The translations under genes were made by a program, and so were the position numbers. Under the pieces are notes generated by a model. The model worked only from the letters and a program-made list of their open reading frames with translations, searched no databases and was not told where the DNA came from. DNA of 20,690 nt. Source: Cymbomonas tetramitiformis. Lineage: Eukaryota > Chlorophyta > Pyramimonadophyceae > Pyramimonadales > Pyramimonadaceae. The stretch lies in contig LGRX02009906.1 of the NCBI GenBank assembly GCA_001247695.2, forward strand, positions 1 through 20,690, written 5' to 3'. Shown piece by piece: positions 1 to 8,520 of this stretch; the first letter of the stretch is position 1; each line of letters begins with the position of its first letter.

Positions 1-996
1 TGCTTCTCTGGCGATCCTATGTAAGCTGGTTAGTGCATAAAAAATTAAGAAGCAGTCAATTTGTCCATCGCTGTGCTACTCCGTGCTTGGAGCTCGGTGC
101 TACACGCGGGGACATGTGATGACGATGTATACATTATGTTGGTGATTTGGGCTGAAATTTCCAGCTCAATTCATGTCATAATCATGTTCACGTCCCGGAG
201 CGATTTCGTGCGCCACACTTATATAAGTTTGAGAGAGACGGTGCGGAAGGTCTAAAAACCCTTATCCACTGCTGTTCAGTGCTTGCATTTGGAGATATAT
301 TATAACATTTTGCACCTTCATAATGCATAAAACAAATTTTGAACACATGCATATCATGTGAGTTGCTTGTCCGACTCCCAATCTCGGTCTCGCTGCTAAG
401 AATCTTAGATTTGTACCCGCGAGACCAACTCGCTTAGAGTGTCCCCGAAAATTTTACCCCCTTGGATTATCGTGGATTACGAGCATATGCTACGGCATGC
501 TAGATATATAACCGGGCAGTGACATATCTATATAAATTGTTAAACCCTAGGATAGAGGGTTTCCGGAATCAGAACAGTAAAGTGTGTTGATATAAAAGAT
601 AAGTCTACATAAATACCTAACCAGGTTTCGCACCTACGGGTGACGGTCACCCAGCCTACCAGAGGATGTGACAAGTGACAGTTGGTGGTCACAGTGTCAT
701 ATCCAGTACACCACCTAGGGTGATGGTGACCGGACCTAAGTGTGTGAAACATGTAACAAACTCCCTACTTAACTTCAGGAGGAAACACAGCACTAGTGGG
801 GGCGTGTACTCTTGGTCAGGGCGGTCCCATCTCACAGCAGGCAGTAATAGTCCGCTGTACAAATTTAGTTAGTGCCTAAACCCCTAAACACAGCTCAATT
901 CATGAGCTCATCTGCACATCTAGGAAAGCATGTCAAGCAAATTCCCAGGCAGGCACGGCGATGCAAGCTGCTCAGCCACTAGAAGTCCTCCGCACT
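1..996. other. AT-rich intergenic stretch, no gene recognised
   Basis: I see no credible coding region here; open frames are short and have no recognisable motifs. The stretch holds one copy of a 55-bp direct repeat (497-551, partner at 4109-4161) and a short perfect inverted repeat at 638-652 (arms GGGTGAC/GTCACCC around one base). The sequence around 620-760 has several GGTGAC/GTCACC words in both orientations and may fold, but I could not assign it to a known RNA. Confidence 0.5.
497..551 (+). repeat. Dispersed 55-bp direct repeat, copy 1
   Basis: The stretch starts TGCTAGATATATA and ends TTGTTAAACCCTA. It is matched by 4109-4161 in the same orientation with only a few substitutions and a 3-base indel. 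Sequence on either side of the two copies is unrelated, so this is a discrete repeat and not part of a long duplication. Its identity is unknown; it could be a short interspersed element or the terminal part of an element. Confidence 0.7.
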
Positions 997-999
997 ACA

Positions 1000-1540
1000 C
1001 GGCCAGCACGGAGTAAGGTGACGGTGTCGAGCAGGTCGGTTCCCGGAGTTGTCGGTGAATCATTCGTAGAGAAAAATGACGAAGCAGGCGTTGTCGGCAT
1101 GTCGTTTGGAGCCGGTTCCTCCCCCTCCTCGCGTCCGTAGTCGGCCCTTCCGAGTAGTCAGGCGACGGTGGAGCACCGGGGAGAGGTGGCTGTGGCGGGT
1201 GAGTCGGGATGTAGCCCGCCCATGGTGCGAGCCAGAAAGCCTGTCGCGCTCGATGCCTTCCATGTCGCCTTGGCGGGATTGCGTCAGGCGACAACCCGTT
1301 AAGCGGCCAGTACTCGATCGGGAAGCCGTCCGCGGTAGTGTCGTCGTGATTGGAGCTGCTGGGGCAGCCCGTCCAGCACCACCGACCGGTGGAGCTGTGC
1401 ACACATGTTCATCAACAACACCGACACCGGAAACGGTGAGCGGTGCGGCGGTGGCACACATCGCAAAGAGCGCACACACCAAGGACGATGTGAGTAAGGA
1501 GCGGTCTAAGCCAGCAACGGGCGCCCCACAGCCGAATCTG
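1000..1540. other. GC-rich block with overlapping open frames, probably decayed element sequence
   Basis: Base composition jumps to strongly GC-rich here. Long open frames exist on both strands at once (for example 1076-1591 plus and 1060-1665 minus), which is what GC-rich sequence gives by chance. No frame shows a recognisable domain, and products are rich in Arg, Pro and Ala. It adjoins the decayed minus-strand gag-like gene and may be its downstream continuation, split by the MITE at 1549-1829. I do not call a gene. Confidence 0.4.
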
Positions 1541-1837
1541 GTTGGCGGCAGGGCATATATCTTACCGTGGCGGGCCGGCCCGGGGCCGTAGCGTGTCACG
1601 CCGTGCCGAAAGCGGGCCGGGATTGGATCAGGCTGCGGGCCGTAGAGGAACGGTGAAAATCTCAAAATTTTACGTGAAACTTTCGATTTTCATGATATTC
1701 TAATACTTAAAATTCGAGAAAAAAAATTCGAGCCGCTGGCAAATTTCGAGACTGGTCGGGCTGGTCGAAACCGGGCCTGAAAGATTTGCAACTGCGGGCC
1801 GCAAAGAGTTTTGGAAGATATATGCTCTGGTTGGCGG
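1541..1837. mobile_element. Non-autonomous hAT-type MITE with 8-bp target site duplication
   Basis: The element is 281 bp (1549-1829). Its left end reads CAGGGCATATATCTT (1549-1563). The reverse complement of its right end (1815-1829) reads CAGAGCATATATCTT, so 14 of 15 bases match. It is flanked by a perfect 8-bp duplication GTTGGCGG at 1541-1548 and 1830-1837. CAGRG termini with 8-bp duplications are typical of the hAT superfamily. The interior has no long open frame that is its own, so it must depend on a transposase elsewhere. It lies in the GC-rich block at the downstream edge of the decayed gag-like gene; the apparent C-terminal tail of that gene between 1700 and 1837 is MITE sequence. 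Confidence 0.85.
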
Positions 1838-3577
1838 CTGGCTGGCTGGCGGCTGTTCAGGGGCATAACCCTCGTCGTCTGAGTTGCTGGTGGCGTAGCC
1901 GGTTGCGCTCTCGGGCGGCTCGATGGCGGAGAGCATGTTCATGTGAGCGGGCGGCTCGTCGGGGGCCTCCACCGTGAAGCCCGTGCTCGCGATAAAATAA
2001 TCTGCAAAGGAGCGGGTGACGGGTGGGGGCATGACCGGGTGAGTGTCGGGCGGACCCGTCCAGTCCTCGACGGAGCCCACCGACGCGGCGGGAGAATGCT
2101 TGACCGCCTCGGACACCACCGGCACGTCCGCGGTGAAGGTGTTGACGTTGAGCACACCGGTGCCGATTTGCCTCGCCATGTCGGTGTACTCGTCGATGGC
2201 GGAGATCATGCACTCCCCGTCTTCCTCGCAGAACGAGCACGCCGAGATGTCGGCGACGATGTCGGGTTTCCCGCCCGCCAGCAGCCACGCAGAGGGCGTC
2301 GAATTCCTCGGCGTTGTCGTAGTCGATGGCATGCTGGAAACGGGCGGCGTGGGCCGAGTTTTTGGCCTCCTCGTTGAAGGAGTAGGCCGATAGCCCGTTC
2401 CTGCCGCCGTTGGGGCAGTCACGGTGCCAGTGTCGCGCCTTCCCCTTTGCGCACACCAAATTCCGGCAGTTGTACGGAATGGTCGCACCGGTGTCACGGT
2501 GGAACGCCACTTTCTTCGATGTGCTCTGCGACCAATTCCGCCAACGCTAAGGGGCTTGGTCGCGAACCTGGTCTTCATGCGGCGGTCCGTCTTGCCCGCA
2601 CGCGGGGTGAAGCCGCAAGGAGCAGGCGGGTACTCGTCGGGGTCCGTGAGGGTGGCCAACTGACGTTTCAAGTCGAGGACCATGGTCCTCAAGATAGTCC
2701 GCGACACTGGCGGAGTCGGGGTCGTCGGTGGCGTGCTCGTCGCGCTCCATGAAGTGCCGTCCACGTGAGAATAGCGGTGTGCAGAGGTGGTGACGGTGCC
2801 GGCCTTCACGTGCGCGGTGTAGCATTCGCGCACCCATTGATGAATGGTGTAGAGGTCGTGCGCAGCTCGTTGGTCGTGGAGAAGAAGCCGTGACACCACC
2901 GGTTGGTAGAACGTCTTATCCAACATCTGGATGAACAGAGCCTTGACGATCGTCCTCGTCGAGAAGATAGTGTCGCCCTCGCCCGTGCGGCCTTCAGCGC
3001 GGCGTTGCTGACGGGCGTCATGTGGGTCCACGTTCGCGAGAACGCGAACGTTGAGTATGTCGGATTGCCCTTGGAAGGGGTCACCTGATGGCAGCATGCG
3101 GCGTGCAAATTCCAACAGGGCCCGCTTTCCGTCTGACGGGAAAGCGGAATTCCACGAGTCCTGCTGGCGAAGCCGGGTTGATCAGCAGCTCGAGTGCGGA
3201 AAACAAAAATATTGTTCGCCTCCACTCGGATGGGCAAGGCCGCGTTGTCCAGCGTGAACAGCGGAGCAAAGCCAATGTCCTCGGTGACAAATGTCGTCTG
3301 CAGCGCGGATACCATTCTGGTGAAGAGTGCTGAGGGCCTGAGGCATGCGACTCGTTACCTGAAAATCTGTCCTCCTTGCTCTCGAACAATTTTCGCTGAA
3401 CGGCCTTGCCGACCTTCACGTCGAAATGCTCGCGTTGAAGGGTGCGGACAGCCGCAAGAAATGTGGCTCCCGCTGAATTAGCAGCCGGTGCGCTGACGGC
3501 GGTGTGGGCGGCGTGTTGGCAAATCTCGCAGCCTCTGAATCAAATATGGTCGCTAATGCTTTGCGGCGTGACGCCAT
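1838..3577 (-). pseudogene. Decayed retroelement gag-like gene
   Basis: A GC-rich minus-strand coding remnant in which protein-like sequence hops between all three frames. A plausible start is the ATG at 3577-3575; open stretches follow in different frames around 3315-3080, 3115-2780, 2510-2280 and 2300-1840. The segment at 2468-2415 encodes a Cys-x4-Cys-x6-His-x4-Cys pattern with a GK..H.....C core, reminiscent of but not identical to the CCHC zinc knuckle of retrotransposon Gag proteins. A helical, charged part lies upstream, and an acidic Pro-rich tail with a second Cys cluster (CSFCEEDGEC) lies downstream. No protease, integrase or reverse transcriptase motifs are visible, and no LTRs were found. 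Multiple frameshifts make it non-functional. It could instead be another decayed nucleic-acid-binding protein; the gag assignment is inference. Confidence 0.42.
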
Positions 3578-4108
3578 GGTAGCGGTCGCTCTGGTGGAAA
3601 ACCCCCATGACGGAGAAGGACTATAGGGGCGGAGTGAGACAAAGAAAGTGAGAGAAATGGAAGTAAGGGGCGGTCAAGAAATGTGCGGGTCGTCGATAAA
3701 GCAGCCGAAATAAATCGCAGAAGTCGAAGAAGTCGTGTGGTATAGGCGGGCAATACGTAGCGGTGTGGGATCCAACCAGAAAACGTAAACCAATCCCGTA
3801 AAAAATGCGTCTCAAGGTACCGCGGCTTGCCGTAAATCAACCCACAGCAATTAGGTCATACCCGTCCTTGATTGTGCATGTGACTAGGGGCAGGCGTAAC
3901 AGCTGTGCACCTTCAAATATCACGCTTCCAGTAGGAAGAGTCACGTTTTTTCTTTTTTCTTTTTTCTTTTTTTTTTCTTTTTTCTTTTCATACCCGTCAC
4001 TGCCGGTACTCTCACGAACGGAGCGCCTCATCCCAAGCGTCCGGACTTAGCCACTCATAGTGGCGATCTCGCAGTGGCTAAATAAAGCGTAAGTGGGGCC
4101 AAACCTGC
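3578..4108. other. Intergenic stretch with a CT-rich microsatellite
   Basis: No gene is supported. The notable feature is a pyrimidine tract at about 3945-3989 made of runs of T interrupted by single C (a T-rich heptamer-like microsatellite). On the minus strand it is an A-rich tail-like run, so it could be the relic tail of a retroposed sequence, but no body of such an element is recognisable next to it. Confidence 0.45.
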
Positions 4109-4161
4109 TAGATATATAATAACCGAGCAGCGGATATACCTATGTAAGTTGTTAAACCCTA
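4109..4161 (+). repeat. Dispersed 55-bp direct repeat, copy 2
   Basis: Partner of 497-551 in the same orientation (starts TGCTAGATATATA, ends GTTGTTAAACCCTA). It lies about 3.6 kb downstream and bounds the GC-rich decayed-element region on its other side. The copies have diverged by several substitutions, so they are not a recent duplication. Confidence 0.7.
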
Positions 4162-4182
4162 TGACGCATCGCATACAAATCT

Positions 4183-4755
4183 TTGGGGCGCACTTTGCAA
4201 CTGCATTCGGTGCGATCGGGCGTGGAGGGGAAGTTGCGGGTGCGCGACAGGACATGCCATTACGTGGCATGCTATGCGGAATGTGTGTCGTCCATGCCGA
4301 CGTCCGAGAACTGTTTGGAGAGCTCGCATGTGGATTTGTGGAGGGAGGTGGAATTGACGCCCGCAACGGGTGCGGACGCGGCAAGGGTGCGGGAGTTGGT
4401 GGAGGCGAGTATGCGAGTGATGTGAGTGTAGCGGTGCGGCGCGGATGCAACATCGCGGTCCACCGAGACCCGGCGGACCGCACACACGCCTACTACTTGG
4501 TGAAGGCGTTATCCGCCGTGACGGAGGTTGGACCTAGCTAGGGGGCGCCGAGATGACTATGGGCAATATTTTGCCCCGGGAGAATTTGTGGTTTCGGGGA
4601 GGTACTTTGAATGGGAAGATGCCGATGTGAGAGATGACTACATACTAGACACGAGTAAAAAGTGCTTGATCTCTTGTGAAGCCGTGCGTGCAACCGATGT
4701 GCGCCTAGTTAAAAGAGGGGATGTGTACAAGATGTCTGCTGCCGTGCGAGCATGA
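4183..4755 (+). pseudogene. Broken gene of unknown function
   Basis: Plus-strand protein-like sequence is split over at least two frames. An open stretch at 4183-4425 ends in a stop, and a second at about 4534-4755 has no ATG start and an in-frame stop upstream of it. The second part encodes an aromatic, acidic segment with the features YFAPGEFVV, GRYFEWED, a KK.L.SCE block and a final KRGDVYKM, and ends at the TGA at 4753-4755. The spacing of Tyr/Phe/Gly is vaguely like a small beta-barrel chromatin-reader fold, but I cannot assign a family. Frame changes between 4425 and 4534 suggest a decayed gene; short unrecognised introns are an alternative. Confidence 0.35.
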
Positions 4756-5238
4756 GCGCGTGTTATCACTGTTGTAATTTTGGCATTCTAATATATAGTA
4801 TGTGATTTGGCATTCACAATGCAATAATGATATCATTCTTTGCATATTTATGCTCAAGCATTTGAACAAACTTGGGGCATCACAATTTTGATGTGACGCG
4901 CATGCATGCCAAGTGCAAAACACGATTTCCTGCTGTTTGCAGTGACCAAAATGGCCCCGCACGACTACTCAAAAACCCTAAATGTCAAAAAATACATTTT
5001 TAAGTTTGTCTAAACCTTCTCCAAGGGGATTAGTATCGGTCCACTCCGTCCGTCCGTCCGTCCGTCCGTCCACCGTCCGTCCACTGTGGACGGACGGACA
5101 GTGGACGGACGGAGTGGACCAAACATTCTTAACATTCTAAGATTTCACAAATCAGGGCTCCCATACTTAAGCCCATACTTAAGGAGTGTAACGCGTCGGC
5201 CCGCGACGACGCCTGCGTTTTCACATACTTAAGAAAAT
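4756..5238. other. AT-rich intergenic stretch with a CCGT-type hairpin and a repeated decamer
   Basis: No gene is seen. It holds the CCGT/ACGG hairpin at 5038-5120 and, from 5162, the decamer CATACTTAAG at 5162, 5174 and 5224. A fourth copy at 5253 lies inside the duplicated block that begins at 5239. The decamer recurs in the second copy of that block (6877-6886). Confidence 0.5.
5038..5120. repeat. Long inverted repeat built on a CCGT microsatellite
   Basis: The outer arms are exact reverse complements (5038-5055 GGTCCACTCCGTCCGTCC; 5103-5120). A nested inverted repeat (CCGTCCGTCCA / TGGACGGACGG around CTG) sits inside. The left side carries extra CCGT units, so the whole forms an imperfect hairpin of about 83 bases. 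The sequence shows a cruciform-capable structure; no function can be assigned. Confidence 0.8.
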
Positions 5239-5510
5239 TTAATTTTTTTCTTCATACTTAAGGAATATACACTGACTCCCCCCTCCCCCCCTAACCAGGG
5301 ACTCAGGGGGTATAACCCAGTCGCATGCGAGTGTCAAACGTGCGTCAGAGAGACGAACTCAACGACAGCGCTTGACAATCGTATACGATTGTCACACGTG
5401 AGTCTGGGTGTCGGACCTAGTGCACCTGCTTGACAATCGTATACGATTGTCACACGTGAGTCTGGGTGTCAAACCTAGTGCACCTGCTTGACAATCGTAT
5501 ACGATTGTCA
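5239..5510 (+). repeat. 272-bp duplicated block ending in three palindromes, copy A
   Basis: Begins TTAATTTTTTTCTTCATACT, contains a C-rich then G-rich stretch, and ends in three 58-bp units each carrying the shared palindrome (cores at 5373-5394, 5431-5452, 5489-5510). Copy B (6863-7134) has the same length and differs at only a handful of positions, so the duplication is recent. It ends 143 bp before the F-box gene start and so lies in that gene's upstream region. Confidence 0.85.
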
Positions 5511-5653
5511 GAACCCTGTCGGAAGTCCCGAACCGTATGATGAAAACAATCCATGCACGCCGGTGATGTTTTATAAGCAAGTAAACTCACCTTCGAAATT
5601 CATTTTCAGGTTGACCATTGAGCGACGCACCTCCACGAAAAGCTAGTCCAAGA

Positions 5654-6526
5654 ATGTCTCTTCCCGACTTAGTCCTTGTTAAAATCTTTCGTGCAGTTCT
5701 GTGTAAAGTAGATCGGTCTGATGAACCAGCAAGTGTATACCTGAAGGACCTGTGCCGCATTCGATGTTCCTGCTCTCGGTTTAACGAGCTAATCATTGAG
5801 CGTGCGCAACCTGCTTTGAGTGTTGGTTTGGTAGGTTGTGGGAACAACATTACCCGTTCCCTCCTTACTAGCTACATATTTGGTATGGAGGATGACCGTA
5901 TTGCAAAGTTAGTAGAAAGTGGTTACGCATCATTACAGCGTCTGCGGAACATTTACCAAACCCGGTATCCCCCGCACGTGAGTGCCGATGGATGGGCGGT
6001 GTCTCCTAAATTGATTGACGCACACCTTAAAATGTTTACCTTGGACGCCATGCTGTTATCACGGCCAGCACAGCGCTCATCGATCTATGACAATATTTTG
6101 CACGTGCGGTTTGACTATGTCATCACGCGCTTTAATCATGCGTTCCTGCCAGTGATGGATTGGATGCTTTTACGTGGGGATAACATTTGTCTCCCACTCG
6201 GTGGACATGAGGTGGACATGAGTGTGGTACTTCGATACGAAGACCTGTCACGTGAAGGGGTGCGGGCGTGTGATACCATGAACACGGCGTCATTAGTCAA
6301 TGATATGACAGTGTTCGACCGCAGCCGCCTTGCCTACACGACGTGTCAGGTTGCTGCATATATCATCATAAGAGTGGACAATTTTCTCACCGGAGAACGT
6401 TTCAACGGGAAAAGCTTGTACTCTCAAATAAGGACAGAGCTTATGATAGCAAAAAACGTTCTCCGAGTCAACCATAGAATGACACCCGAAATAGAGGACC
6501 GATTATCTTACCACCAGGAATTTTGA
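5654..6526 (+). CDS. F-box protein
   Basis: A 290-residue protein. I chose the ATG at 5654 because the same frame is closed by a TGA about 39 bases further upstream and the context (AAGAATGTC) is good. Residues 2-45 look like an F-box: LPDLVLVKIF at the start, then LKDLCRIRCSCSRFNELI, matching the Leu-Pro-x-x-Leu-Leu ... Val-Cys-Arg-x-Phe pattern. Known F-box proteins link substrates to the SKP1-cullin ubiquitin ligase through this motif. The remaining 245 residues have no repeats (LRR, WD40, Kelch) that I recognise, so the substrate is unknown. The leader just upstream ends in TTCATTTTCAG, a likely 3' splice site, so a 5' UTR intron is possible. Three palindromes precede it. A diverged truncated relative lies at 9218-9433. 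Confidence 0.75.
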   Translation: MSLPDLVLVKIFRAVLCKVDRSDEPASVYLKDLCRIRCSCSRFNELIIERAQPALSVGLVGCGNNITRSLLTSYIFGMEDDRIAKLVESGYASLQRLRNIYQTRYPPHVSADGWAVSPKLIDAHLKMFTLDAMLLSRPAQRSSIYDNILHVRFDYVITRFNHAFLPVMDWMLLRGDNICLPLGGHEVDMSVVLRYEDLSREGVRACDTMNTASLVNDMTVFDRSRLAYTTCQVAAYIIIRVDNFLTGERFNGKSLYSQIRTELMIAKNVLRVNHRMTPEIEDRLSYHQEF

Positions 6527-6550
6527 CGACTTAGTCTCATGCAGTGTTAG

Positions 6551-6859
6551 TGCATACCAAAACTACCCTCTGGACACTTTTGACAATCGTACACGATTGT
6601 CAACACCGTGTTGGAAGGAAGTCCCTCGAAGTTTATTGTTATATGAGTAATTTTACACGTCTTTTATTCATTTCTTTTCGCAGTAAAAACCTAGCCTCCT
6701 GCAATATGAATACTCCTCATTTCATGGAAGACGCACTTGTTGAGCTTGAACGTATGCATATCGAATACGAAAAATGCTGTGTGTGCCATTCCTGGAATTT
6801 GTTCTTATATCGCGAGGAAGTGTTCGTCGATCCTGCGCTGCTTCCTACACATGACCCCT
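6551..6859 (+). repeat. Segmental duplication, copy 1 (leader plus 5' part of a CxxC gene)
   Basis: This block matches 7889-8190 from TGCATACCAAA through the coding words ACACATGACCCCT. It includes a variant palindrome (6581-6602), a likely leader 3' splice site (TTTCTTTTCGCAG) and the first ~51 codons of a small gene. The match stops abruptly at 6859/6860, three bases before the start of the 272-bp block copy B at 6863. Confidence 0.85.
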
Positions 6860-6885
6860 TTATTAATTTTTTTCTTCATACTTAA
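6706..6885 (+). pseudogene. Truncated copy of the CxxC/CxC small-protein gene
   Basis: The first 51 codons are closely related to the gene at 8037: MNTPHFMEDALVELER, then a CVCHSW motif and ALLPTHDP. After that the frame runs directly into the 272-bp repeat block and stops within it, giving a 59-residue product with a foreign tail (FINFFLHT). The sequence shows that the 3' part of the gene has been replaced by repeat sequence. The upstream leader, including the palindrome variant and splice-like site, is intact, so it may still be transcribed. Confidence 0.8.
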
Positions 6886-7134
6886 GGAATATACACTGAC
6901 TCCCCCCTCCCCCCCTAACCAGGGACTCAGGGGGTATAACCCAGTCGCATGCGAGTGTCAAACGTGCGTCAGAGAGTCGAACTCAACGACAGAGCTTGAC
7001 AATCGTATACGATTGTCACACGTGAGTCTGGGTGTCGGACCTAGTGCACCTGCTTGACAATCGTATACGATTGTCACACGTGAGTCTGGTTGTCGGACCT
7101 AGTGCACCTGCTTGACAATCGTATACGATTGTCA
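6863..7134 (+). repeat. 272-bp duplicated block ending in three palindromes, copy B
   Basis: Same length as 5239-5510 and nearly identical, with palindrome cores at 6997-7018, 7055-7076 and 7113-7134 (58-bp spacing). Its left end lies at the point where the CxxC gene copy is broken, which makes insertion or repeat-mediated recombination the likely cause of that truncation. It ends 177 bp upstream of the Trp-rich gene. Confidence 0.85.
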
Positions 7135-7311
7135 AGCAGGTGAGTCTTGGTGTCAGGTGTGCTGCACATAGACATATCGGGGCGTCCAAGGTTCAGGGTT
7201 TTAGGATATATGTTGTTATATATGTTGGAGGAGTTGTAACCGGAGGTCATTTCATCACACCTGCGTTCGTCACATAGAACCACAACCCGCCCCTTAGACT
7301 ACCTCACCATT

Positions 7312-7812
7312 ATGCCCAGTATTGGAATATTGCAGTATTGGATATGGCCTTTCGATACTTTTACGTTTCGCGACTGCCAGTTACAACAAGCCCAATGGGT
7401 TCCTGAAGACCGTTTAATTCTCCGCTTGTGGCGGCGAGCGCGGCAACAAGCTGAAGAAGACTGGGAGGACTTCGGGCAACATGCAGTTAATCTCAGGACC
7501 TATCACTGGTGGAGTTTTTGGCCGATGTACGTCCACGGCCGTAGATCCAGCGAAAGGTTCGGGGTGAGGCATCTCGTGTACTGGTATGAGGGCGGGTGGA
7601 TCTACCACCGATACTCAGATTTGGAGTGGCGGGGCTGGCGAAATAGACACCGCTACAGCGAAACTACGCACGGTGCCCTGACAGAGCTGGAAAGCGATCT
7701 GCTGCAGGAAGATGAAAGGAGATGCGAAGGTTGCGGGCGTATGTTCAGAATCTGCACCCTAACGCGCGTAATTGATGCTAGCGCGTGCAATGAGGAGACA
7801 TATGCTTGGTAG
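7312..7812 (+). CDS. Trp-rich small protein with a C-terminal CxxC
   Basis: A 166-residue protein with no family that I recognise. Start ATG at 7312 has A at -3. It is unusually rich in tryptophan (13 residues, about 8%) and arginine. It includes IGILQYWIWPF near the start, HWWSFWPMY in the middle and VYWYEGGWIYHRY later. The C-terminal part, ALTELESDL followed by RCEGCGRMF and VIDAS, lines up loosely with the AIVELER ... KCSVCHSW ... FIDPA segment of the gene at 8037. It may therefore be a diverged, C-terminally shortened relative with an extra N-terminal domain; this is inference. There are no membrane segments or signal peptide. The three-palindrome block lies just upstream. Confidence 0.6.
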   Translation: MPSIGILQYWIWPFDTFTFRDCQLQQAQWVPEDRLILRLWRRARQQAEEDWEDFGQHAVNLRTYHWWSFWPMYVHGRRSSERFGVRHLVYWYEGGWIYHRYSDLEWRGWRNRHRYSETTHGALTELESDLLQEDERRCEGCGRMFRICTLTRVIDASACNEETYAW

Positions 7813-7888
7813 CTTACACTTATGTCACGTGACAGTACACAAATAAACCGTATATTTACATGTATGAAAAACAATAACTTTCACGCCG

Positions 7889-8190
7889 TGCATACCAAAC
7901 CTACCCTCTGGACACTTCTGACAATCGTACACGATTGTCAACACCGTGTTGGACGGAAGTCCCTCGAAGTTTACTGCTATATAATTAATGTTACATGTCT
8001 TTTATTCATTTATTTTCGCAGTAAAATCCTAGCATCATGAATACTCCTGAGTTCATGGAAGACGCAATTGTTGAGCTTGAACGTATGTATATCGAATACG
8101 AAAAATGCAGTGTGTGCCATTCCTGGAATTGGTTCTTATATCGCGAGGAAGTGTTCATCGATCCTGCGCTGATTCCTACACATGACCCCT
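7889..8190 (+). repeat. Segmental duplication, copy 2
   Basis: Partner of 6551-6859. It includes the variant palindrome at 7919-7940, a TATATAA word near 7979 and the leader TTTATTTTCGCAG, then runs into the intact gene at 8037. Differences between the copies are scattered substitutions and small indels. Confidence 0.85.
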
Positions 8191-8432
8191 CTGAGGCTAA
8201 ATGGAGGTTTATCCGCGAGACTCGGGAAACATGGTATTTTCGACTGTTGGATGCGCATCGGTATCCTGCCACTACTGCGCAATATACGTACACTCCAACG
8301 CAAGCCAACCCTGGCGCACTTACCCCAAAAACAATGGCGGTTCCCACAGATTTCATTCCGGAGTTGATTAACCAGGGCACAGGCTTTGACCAGGAACCTG
8401 ATGACGACGGAAAGTGGTGCAAATGCCGTTAG
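8037..8432 (+). CDS. Small CxxC/CxC (putative zinc-binding) protein, intact copy
   Basis: A 131-residue protein. Start ATG at 8037 lies 16 bases after a likely leader 3' splice site (TTTTCGCAG), with A at -3. It has a CxxC near residue 23 (KCSVCHSW), a central basic-aromatic block (WRFIRETRETWYF), a TPKTMAVPTDFIPELI block and a C-terminal WCKCR. The four cysteines (CxxC plus CxC) suggest a single metal site; this is inference. It is homologous to the next gene at 8521 along its length and has a truncated near-copy at 6706. No known family is recognised. A variant palindrome lies 96 bp upstream of the start. Confidence 0.7.
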   Translation: MNTPEFMEDAIVELERMYIEYEKCSVCHSWNWFLYREEVFIDPALIPTHDPSEAKWRFIRETRETWYFRLLDAHRYPATTAQYTYTPTQANPGALTPKTMAVPTDFIPELINQGTGFDQEPDDDGKWCKCR

Positions 8433-8520
8433 GAAAAAAATACCTTGCTCCCATGCCTACTTAAGACGTGTTGTAGCGAGTTTTAATCATTTATTTTCGC
8501 GTTCAAGAACTTCCTGAGAA

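Noticed and set aside
1060..1665. Overlapping open frames of 135-201 codons on both strands
   Set aside because: GC-rich sequence gives few stops by chance. No frame has recognisable motifs and the longest minus frame runs into the MITE.
497..4161. LTR pair of a retrotransposon
   Set aside because: Only about 55 bp match, ends are not TG...CA with a target duplication that I can see, and no primer-binding site or polypurine tract was found.
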